DNA from: a bacterium
Lineage (GTDB): Bacteria > Bdellovibrionota > UBA2428
Assembly: GCA_009991595.1 (NCBI GenBank)
Contig: JAACVK010000023.1
Location: 1 to 64,000, forward strand
Length of the DNA stretch: 64,000 nucleotides
Reading direction: 5' to 3'
Below are positions 58,570 through 64,000 of this stretch, piece by piece. Position numbers and translations under genes: made by a program. The notes under the pieces are model-generated. The model saw only the letters and a program-made list of their open reading frames with translations. It was not told the origin of the DNA and did no database searches. Numbering within the stretch: position 1 is the first letter of the stretch; every line of letters starts with the position of its first letter.

Positions 58570-59262
58570 ATGCTAAGAGACTATGAAAGCCATCATAAAA
58601 ACACTTACAACCTTGTTTGCCACGTGCTTGGCATACCACTTATCTTAGTCTCGTTATTTCTATTTTATTTAGCCCCAAAGCTTGGACTCATCTTCTTTGT
58701 ATTAGGTTGGATGTTTCAAATCATTGGTCACATCTTTGAAGGAGAAAGACCTGCCTTCTTGACCCAAAGTAAGCATTTAATCACGGGTGTTGTTTGGTAT
58801 TCAGCTCAACTAATCAAACCTCAGAGATGGTTTTTAGGCGTTCTAGCTTGGCTAACTTTAGTCACAAGCCTAATGACTGTTCGCCTAGCTTTAATGGGGC
58901 GCCAAAGCGCAAACATTAAAATAGAAAACTCAGACCAATCTAATCAACTTAGAGCCTGTCCCGACACTCCCAACTGTGCGCTGGTGAGACTCGACAAAAA
59001 AGAATATCCCAACGCGAGCCTTAGCTCTGTTAATAAAGTCCTCCAAGACATGGGAGGCAATGTGCTTAACCCAGACAGCAACACAAACTATTTACACGCT
59101 GAATTCAAAACAACTATTTTTGCCTTTACTGACGATTTTGAAGTCTTGCTCGACGAATCGGGCCTTCAAGTTAGGTCAGCCTCTAGAGTTGGACACTCGG
59201 ACCTGGGAGCCAATCAAAAGAGAATAGAGCGCTTCAAACAACTGATATCTACTTCCCCGTAA
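58570..59262 (+). CDS. Mpo1-like (DUF962) and DUF1499 fusion protein
   Basis: A 230-residue protein from ATG 58570. Residues 1-100 are Mpo1/YGL010w-like: YESHHKNTYNLVCHVLGIPL, then hydrophobic segments and IIGHIFEGERPAFL. Yeast Mpo1 is a lipid dioxygenase. Residues about 125-230 are DUF1499: RACPDTPNCALV, NYLHAEFKTTIFAFTDDFEVLLDE, VRSASRVGHSDLGANQKRIE. Both halves look intact. There are about 3-4 membrane segments in the first half, so it is an inner-membrane protein with a soluble DUF1499 end. A lipid-related role is inferred. Confidence 0.8.
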   Translation: MLRDYESHHKNTYNLVCHVLGIPLILVSLFLFYLAPKLGLIFFVLGWMFQIIGHIFEGERPAFLTQSKHLITGVVWYSAQLIKPQRWFLGVLAWLTLVTSLMTVRLALMGRQSANIKIENSDQSNQLRACPDTPNCALVRLDKKEYPNASLSSVNKVLQDMGGNVLNPDSNTNYLHAEFKTTIFAFTDDFEVLLDESGLQVRSASRVGHSDLGANQKRIERFKQLISTSP

Positions 59263-59359
59263 ACACCTCGACTATTAAGAATACCTATCACAGGCATGTT
59301 TATTATCTATTTCACTTAAGGCTTCCTCTTACCTAGAAACAGCTTTGGAGGAACTATAA

Positions 59360-59857
59360 ATGAAAACAATATTCACCGCCCTATCAAGTATTTTCATCTT
59401 CACGGCTTTCGCCCAAGAAGGGTCTAATCAGCGATACGAAAACAAGGTTAGACAAGTGAAAGAGTATACCAGTAGCCATCAGATTCAGTTAAACGAAGAA
59501 AGCGTTCGCTGCTCACGTGTTGGATACAGCGTCGAAGAGTTGAAGGTGAGTGTGCCAAGTTTGAAGTTAGTGGCTATCTTTGACCATGCCAATTTTGGAG
59601 AAGCCCTTCCCTGTGTCACAGCCGGTCGCTGTCAAGAAGGAAACATGCCCAAAGACATTCTTAACAATGGTGTTACTTTCGTTAACACTGACATTGAGGT
59701 CAAACTCAAAGAGACCTACATGCTCGATCACCAAGAAAAAACTTGCCTACGATACCTAACTGAAAATGTGAAAACAGATATTTTAGGAAAGGACTTCACT
59801 CACGAAAAAATAAATGACATCGGCAGTTTCCCATACGAGCTTTGTCAGCAAATCTAG
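59360..59857 (+). CDS. Secreted protein of unknown function (165 aa)
   Basis: A 165-residue exported protein with a signal peptide (about residues 1-18, cleavage after AFA). It has six cysteines, including VTAGRCQEG, that could form disulfides. TTGGAGG precedes the ATG. No family is recognised. The gene is followed by a 338-base gap and then another secreted protein with a similar GRC segment. Confidence 0.65.
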   Translation: MKTIFTALSSIFIFTAFAQEGSNQRYENKVRQVKEYTSSHQIQLNEESVRCSRVGYSVEELKVSVPSLKLVAIFDHANFGEALPCVTAGRCQEGNMPKDILNNGVTFVNTDIEVKLKETYMLDHQEKTCLRYLTENVKTDILGKDFTHEKINDIGSFPYELCQQI

Positions 59858-60195
59858 TCCACCAAGCGCATCGAGGTTTTGAAAAATCAACTCAAGACTT
59901 CGGTGCACTCAAGTTACCTCTTTCACGAAACTTCACCCGCCCCCTTTAGGCGCAGCGAGTTACCACCTCACTAAAAGCTTCAAAGGCATCTTAGTGGTTA
60001 GCAAGCAATTTGCATTGATCTGAGCTAACTTTGCGCTCCAATTTGACGAAAGCAAAAAGACATAAAATCAAAACGAATTCAGGTGTATAGCACCCTTCCT
60101 TGCACAAATTTTCAAAGAGGATTATCTCATAGCTAGTGAAAGTTTGAGGCTATAGGGGCTTTAAGCTTTTTGAGTTAACTACGGAGGGAATTATC
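59858..60195. other. 338-base intergenic region with back-to-back stem-loops
   Basis: No ORF of note is seen. CACTAA/TTAGTG (59969-59974 and 59991-59996) and GTTAGC/GCTAAC (59997-60002 and 60024-60029) form two adjacent stem-loops. A GGTG/CACC hairpin is at 60082-60094. A small RNA, a long leader of the next gene or a terminator region are possible. No tRNA or known riboswitch pattern is recognised. Confidence 0.4.
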
Positions 60196-60747
60196 GTGAA
60201 ATTTATCTATACAGTCCTGTTTGCTTTAACCGTTACTAATCCAGTTTTTGCAGAAGAAACGCCAGTGGCTTCCTATGATGTGGTCGGTCAGCTTTATGAC
60301 CAAGCAACTCTTCCACAAGAAAGTGAGTTTGTTGGGGTCGACCGCTTCTTTGCTGGTCGCTGCACCAATGTTGATGGCCAGATTATGGATAGTGCATTTG
60401 TCTTAGTTGTGAAGACTTTAACCGAGCAAGAAGTAGGCACCGAAGGGCCGAGAACAATTGTCTTTGTTCTTGAAGACAAAGAATCTTCCTCGTCTCGTTT
60501 TGACGAAGGTTTTAGCGAAGGAGAACGCATCGCCTATCAGAGAGCGGTTATTAGAGAATCTCTTTTTGTTGAGACTGTAAGGATTGAAGACGGCGCACTA
60601 CTAACGACAATGCCTGCAATCAATGACGTGGCTCTTTACACAAGAGTGCTTCAAGGTGAGAAAGGTCAAATTTGGGTTACTCGATTCAACGGTTATCAAT
60701 ACCCAAGCTTAGACACTCATCGCTGTGTGTTTGATCGCCAAATCTAA
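60196..60747 (+). CDS. Secreted protein of unknown function (183 aa)
   Basis: A 183-residue exported protein starting at GTG 60196 with GGAGGG nearby. A signal peptide covers about residues 1-19 (cleavage after VFA). The mature part is beta-rich with a Ser/Glu/Asp loop, and Cys in FAGRCTNVDG and HRCVFDRQI may form a disulfide. No family is recognised. It has a strong terminator. Confidence 0.65.
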   Translation: MKFIYTVLFALTVTNPVFAEETPVASYDVVGQLYDQATLPQESEFVGVDRFFAGRCTNVDGQIMDSAFVLVVKTLTEQEVGTEGPRTIVFVLEDKESSSSRFDEGFSEGERIAYQRAVIRESLFVETVRIEDGALLTTMPAINDVALYTRVLQGEKGQIWVTRFNGYQYPSLDTHRCVFDRQI

Positions 60748-60775
60748 AAATCAATTAGAAACGCATGAATAAGTT

Positions 60776-60816
60776 AAAGCTTAGAGCCATATCAAATGGT
60801 TCTAAGCTTTTTTCTT
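60776..60816 (+). terminator. Strong intrinsic terminator after the secreted protein gene
   Basis: AAAGCTTAGAGCCAT (60776-60790) and ATGGTTCTAAGCTTT (60796-60810) pair over 15 positions with one G-U and a 5-base loop. The T-rich end TTTTTTCTT follows. It lies between convergent genes and might also serve the reverse gene. Confidence 0.9.
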
Positions 60817-61810
60817 AGCTATCCCACCACTGTTGATTTGATTTATACCAATCCACCATATGAGCCAGACCTTCGTCCAACTTCCACATGGGCTTCCAAG
60901 CTAATTCGCGCTGGGCTTTATTAGAATCCATACTATAACGCCAATCATGACCCTTTCGATCTTCGACAAACTCAATAGAACTCTCATCTTTCCCAAGAGC
61001 TTTGATTAACTTTTTAGCCATATCAATGTTTGCAACTTCGCCGAATCCACCTAAATTATAAACGTCAGCACTCCACGGACTTTTAGCCAGCGCAAGATAG
61101 ATTCCCCAACAATGGTCTTCCACATGAAGCCAGTCGCGCACATTTTGACCGGTTCCGTAAACCGGGATCTTTTTTCCACGGATTAAGTTGGTAATAGTGA
61201 GTGGTAAAAACTTTTCAGGGAACTGATAAGGCCCATAGTTATTTGAACAACGAGTGATCAAACAAGGCAACTTGTGAGTCTCAAAATAAGAACGAACAAA
61301 ACAATCGGCCGCAGCCTTGGACGCCGAATAAGGAGAATTGGGTTCAAGCGGCATGGTTTCCACAAATGAGCCAGAATCTCCAAGGGTCCCATAAACCTCA
61401 TCGGTTGAAACCTGAGCAAAACGGCAGTGTCTCTTCAAAGCGACATCCAAAAGACTACAGGTTCCTAAAACGTTGCTTCGAGCAAATTCGTGACTAGAAA
61501 TAATACTGCGATCAACATGAGATTCTGCAGCAAAGTTTACGATCGTATCGACCTTATACTGGTCCACAAGGGAGCCAACTAGCTCAGCATCGCAGATGTC
61601 TCCTTTTACAAAGACATGCCGAGCATCGCCTTCAACAGGGGCTAGATTATCCGTAGAGGCGGCATAGCTTAAAATATCAAGGCTAACGACCTTATCGACT
61701 GTTTCTGAAATCTCGTATTGAGAGGCCTTCTGAGGAGAGCTTTTCCCTAAAAGCATTCTCACAAAAGCACTCCCTATAAAACCTGCACTTCCTGTTACCA
61801 ATAGTCTCAT
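60815..61810 (-). CDS. rfbB: dTDP-glucose 4,6-dehydratase
   Basis: A 331-residue extended SDR, the second step in dTDP-rhamnose and related sugars. It has the NAD motif GSAGFIGSAFVRMLL, FAAESHVDRSI, the TDEVYG motif with catalytic residues, YSASKAAAD (YxxxK), and the RCSNNYGPYQFPEKF segment. The length is normal. It is divergent from rfbA; rfbD is not in the window. Confidence 0.96.
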   Translation of the reverse strand: MRLLVTGSAGFIGSAFVRMLLGKSSPQKASQYEISETVDKVVSLDILSYAASTDNLAPVEGDARHVFVKGDICDAELVGSLVDQYKVDTIVNFAAESHVDRSIISSHEFARSNVLGTCSLLDVALKRHCRFAQVSTDEVYGTLGDSGSFVETMPLEPNSPYSASKAAADCFVRSYFETHKLPCLITRCSNNYGPYQFPEKFLPLTITNLIRGKKIPVYGTGQNVRDWLHVEDHCWGIYLALAKSPWSADVYNLGGFGEVANIDMAKKLIKALGKDESSIEFVEDRKGHDWRYSMDSNKAQRELAWKPMWKLDEGLAHMVDWYKSNQQWWDS

Positions 61811-61872
61811 ATCTTCTACAAGACTACTCAGCCTTGTCAGAGCCTGTCTAGTCCTATAGATTAACGGCCATT

Positions 61873-62757
61873 ATGAAGGGCATTATACTGGCCGGCGGTA
61901 GCGGCACGAGACTCCATCCCTTAACTCTGGCTGTGAGCAAACAACTGCTCCCCGTTTACGACAAGCCCATGGTTTATTATCCGCTAACAATGCTCATGCT
62001 AGCGGGCATCAAAGAGATTATGCTGATTTCCACCCCTCGAGACCTTCCTGCCTTCAAAGAGCTGCTAAATGATGGCTCACAATGGGGCCTTGAAATTAGC
62101 TACGCGGAACAGCCCTCACCAGACGGACTAGCTCAAGCCTTTGTAATTGCTGAAGAATTCTTAGAAGGAAAGCCTAGTTGCCTGGTTTTAGGCGACAACA
62201 TCTTCTACGGACACGGACTCCCTAAATCCCTTAAAACAGCCGCCGAAGTTGAACGCGGAGCCGTCGTGTTTGGCTATCCTGTTCGCGACCCTGAGCGCTA
62301 CGGTGTTGTCGACTTTGATAAGGATGGAAAAGTGCTTAGCCTTGAAGAAAAACCCACTAAGCCAAAATCCAATTTTGCGGTGCCCGGCATTTATTTCTAC
62401 GACGGTAGAGCTTCTGAATTCGCAAAAAACCTAAAGCCTTCTCCGCGCGGAGAGTATGAAATCACCGACTTAAACAAATGTTACCTAGAAGAGAAATCTC
62501 TTAGAGTCGAACTACTAGGGCGCGGCGTTGCTTGGCTGGATGCAGGCACACATCAAAGCTTACTCGAAGCTGGACAATTCATTGAGGTGATTGAGAATCG
62601 CCAAGGACAAAAAATCAGCTGCCCAGAGGAAATTGCCTTCAGGCAGGGCTTCATTTCAAAAGAGAAACTCCTTGAGCACGCTAAAGCTCTATCAAAAACT
62701 CAATATGGAGAATACCTAGAGAGGATTGCTAATGAAGATCACAGAAACCTTTCTTAA
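61873..62757 (+). CDS. rfbA: Glucose-1-phosphate thymidylyltransferase
   Basis: A 294-residue nucleotidyltransferase making dTDP-glucose. The N-terminal [36 protein letters not shown] carries the GGxGTR signature. [27 protein letters not shown] (metal-binding Asp) and [12 protein letters not shown] also match RfbA. It is divergent from rfbB by about 60 bases and overlaps rfbC by 26 bases. Confidence 0.96.
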   Translation: MKGIILAGGSGTRLHPLTLAVSKQLLPVYDKPMVYYPLTMLMLAGIKEIMLISTPRDLPAFKELLNDGSQWGLEISYAEQPSPDGLAQAFVIAEEFLEGKPSCLVLGDNIFYGHGLPKSLKTAAEVERGAVVFGYPVRDPERYGVVDFDKDGKVLSLEEKPTKPKSNFAVPGIYFYDGRASEFAKNLKPSPRGEYEITDLNKCYLEEKSLRVELLGRGVAWLDAGTHQSLLEAGQFIEVIENRQGQKISCPEEIAFRQGFISKEKLLEHAKALSKTQYGEYLERIANEDHRNLS

Positions 62758-63271
62758 AGGTCTTTTTGTAATTGAGCCTAAGGTCTTTGGTGATTCACGT
62801 GGTTTCTTTATGGAAACCTTCAACGCCAATGAATTTGAAAAGCACGGGCTTTGCACTCATTGGGTGCAAGACAACCACTCCCTTTCTCAAAAAGGAGTTG
62901 TGAGAGGACTTCACTTTCAGAATCCTAACCCACAAATTAAACTTGTTAGAGTCACTCGCGGAGCGGTGCTTGATGTTGCGGTCGACATCAGGCCTGAATC
63001 ACCTACCTTCGGCAAACACTTTTCCATTGAGCTCAATGAAGAGAACAAAACCTGGCTGTATGTCCCAGGCGGATTTGCCCACGGCTTTTCTGTCCTAGAA
63101 GACAACACAGATTTTCTGTATAAATGTTCTGAATTTTACTCGCCCAAGGATGAGGGGGGAATCTTGTGGAACGACCCTGCCCTTGAAATCGACTGGAAAG
63201 TAGAATCAGCTGTTATTTCCGATAAAGACAAAAAGCATCCCACTTTAGCTGAATACAAAAAAAGTTTATGA
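62732..63271 (+). CDS. rfbC: dTDP-4-dehydrorhamnose 3,5-epimerase
   Basis: A 179-residue cupin epimerase, the third step in dTDP-rhamnose synthesis. The start is ATG 62732 with AGAGGA upstream. Conserved segments are [33 protein letters not shown] (with the catalytic His), and [15 protein letters not shown] (second key region). It overlaps both rfbA and the next gene (ATGA). Confidence 0.96.
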   Translation: MKITETFLKGLFVIEPKVFGDSRGFFMETFNANEFEKHGLCTHWVQDNHSLSQKGVVRGLHFQNPNPQIKLVRVTRGAVLDVAVDIRPESPTFGKHFSIELNEENKTWLYVPGGFAHGFSVLEDNTDFLYKCSEFYSPKDEGGILWNDPALEIDWKVESAVISDKDKKHPTLAEYKKSL

Positions 63272-64000
63272 TAGTTTCGCTGATCATTTCCGTCTACAAA
63301 CGGGCCGATTTTCTTGAAAAAGTATTAGCCTCCGTATTGCACCAAAGTCGCATGCCCGAAGAAGTCATCATTTGTGAAGATGGTCAAAGCTCAGAAATCC
63401 GGCAGATCGTTCAACACTGGGGGCCTCGCCTATCTACTTCGGTTTTGCACATCACCCAAGAAGATATAGGCAATCGAAAAACCTTATGCGTGAACAAAGG
63501 AATTGCAAAAGCCAGCGGTGATTACATCGTCACCATCGACGGGGACTGTGTTTTACATAAAGATTTTATTGTCCAACACATTTTACATTCGGATGTAAAT
63601 CATTTTTTAACCGGGCGAAGAGTAGAGCTCTCTGAAAAAGCTTCTGAGCTTTTAACGAGTGACCAAATTGAGCGCGGCTACTTAAACGGAACTCCCGTGG
63701 CGCTTTTTTTAGATGCTATCACAGGCGACACTCATCACCTGGGCCGCTTTTTTATGACCCCAAAGTTTTTACGTAGAATACTCACTCAAAATGAAATCCA
63801 CGATATTCGCGGCTGTAATTTCTCAGTTCACAAAGAACACCTGGTGGCCGTAAATGGCTACAACAATGAATTCTCTGGAGCCTATGGCGAAGACTCTGAT
63901 CTTGAATATCGCCTGCGCAATTTAGGCCTAAAAATGAAAAGTGTTAAAGGGGCTGCCATTCAGTATCATCTCTGGCACAAAGAGCAAATGCATGACCCTG
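63268..64000 (+). CDS. Family 2 glycosyltransferase with GalNAc-transferase-like C-terminal region, 3' truncated by window
   Basis: ATG 63268 overlaps the rfbC stop by 4 bases, and the frame stays open to the end of the window. It has a GT-A start (SLIISVYKRADFLEKVLASV), DGDC as the metal-binding motif (TIDGDC, about residue 90), and a later GYNNEFSGAYGEDSDLEYRL, which matches the galactosyl/GalNAc-transferase-type C-terminal domain with the ED pair. It probably adds a sugar to lipopolysaccharide or capsule, by its place behind the dTDP-sugar genes. Confidence 0.88.
   Translation, partial: MIVSLIISVYKRADFLEKVLASVLHQSRMPEEVIICEDGQSSEIRQIVQHWGPRLSTSVLHITQEDIGNRKTLCVNKGIAKASGDYIVTIDGDCVLHKDFIVQHILHSDVNHFLTGRRVELSEKASELLTSDQIERGYLNGTPVALFLDAITGDTHHLGRFFMTPKFLRRILTQNEIHDIRGCNFSVHKEHLVAVNGYNNEFSGAYGEDSDLEYRLRNLGLKMKSVKGAAIQYHLWHKEQMHDP

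Noticed and set aside
60090-60106. AGCACCCTTCCTTGCA as a sigma-54 promoter for the secreted protein at 60196
   Set aside because: The -24 GG is AG and the spacing is 11 bases, so it does not fit the consensus.
1-64000. Insertion sequences, prophage, CRISPR arrays or other mobile elements
   Set aside because: No transposase, integrase, direct repeat array or long terminal repeat was seen. Gene order and composition look uniform and chromosomal.

Overview
The window is a dense (about 95% coding), moderately AT-rich chromosomal segment of a Gram-negative bacterium. It carries Pal and a CpoB-like protein, several outer-membrane beta-barrels, lipoproteins with clear lipoboxes, and an AmiC-type amidase. 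The mix (Tol-Pal genes next to a protease/beta-propeller/barrel protein, SpoVG in a Gram-negative, a PilZ/pseudo-receiver protein, scattered complex I genes, many TTG/GTG starts) fits a Bdellovibrionota-like organism. That placement is an inference from gene content; I saw no rRNA. I saw no insertion sequence, prophage, CRISPR array or obvious foreign island.

Layout. 1-9.3 kb: 3' end of murF; a reverse pair (zinc-ribbon protein and a 941-aa metalloprotease/barrel protein); then a forward run pal - DUF4398-like lipoprotein - cpoB-like - tsaD - rsmA - DUF502 - smpB - nuoI. 9.3-21.4 kb: envelope and unknown genes (secreted proteins, an NlpC/P60-like protein, a nitrilase, M32 carboxypeptidase, S49 protease, a His/Asp-rich lipoprotein), a reverse set iscA-like - nuoB - SRPBCC, and an HD phosphohydrolase. 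21.4-28.3 kb: nrnA, a lytic transglycosylase, a nucleosidase-like protein, glutaredoxin, aminopeptidase P, and a PilZ protein. 28.3-34.9 kb: a compact forward operon lipA - E1alpha - E1beta - E2 - E3 - lipB, which makes a 2-oxoacid dehydrogenase (probably pyruvate dehydrogenase) and its lipoyl cofactor. 34.9-40.8 kb: a reverse operon prs - rplY - pth - ychF - amiC - rph - rdgB. 40.9-47 kb: membrane and soluble glycosyltransferases and a sodium:amino-acid symporter. 47-50.4 kb: tRNA-Gln(UUG), spoVG, trxB, an arginase-family enzyme, and a small stress-type operon. 50.4-60.8 kb: outer-membrane proteins, rpmG, glpD, an epimerase, a peroxiredoxin, and an Mpo1-DUF1499 fusion. 60.8-64 kb: rfbB, rfbA, rfbC and the start of a glycosyltransferase (dTDP-sugar/surface polysaccharide locus).

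The most unusual element is the small reverse operon at 49,879-50,403. A near-consensus sigma-54 promoter precedes a CsbD-like gene. Next comes an unannotated 27-codon membrane-peptide ORF whose strong Shine-Dalgarno sequence is exactly complementary to its own early codons. That ORF is stop-start coupled (TAATG) to a 55-aa lysine-rich protein. A second good sigma-54-type site precedes the His/Asp-rich lipoprotein at 16.1 kb. All calls come from reading the sequence; no database search was possible.
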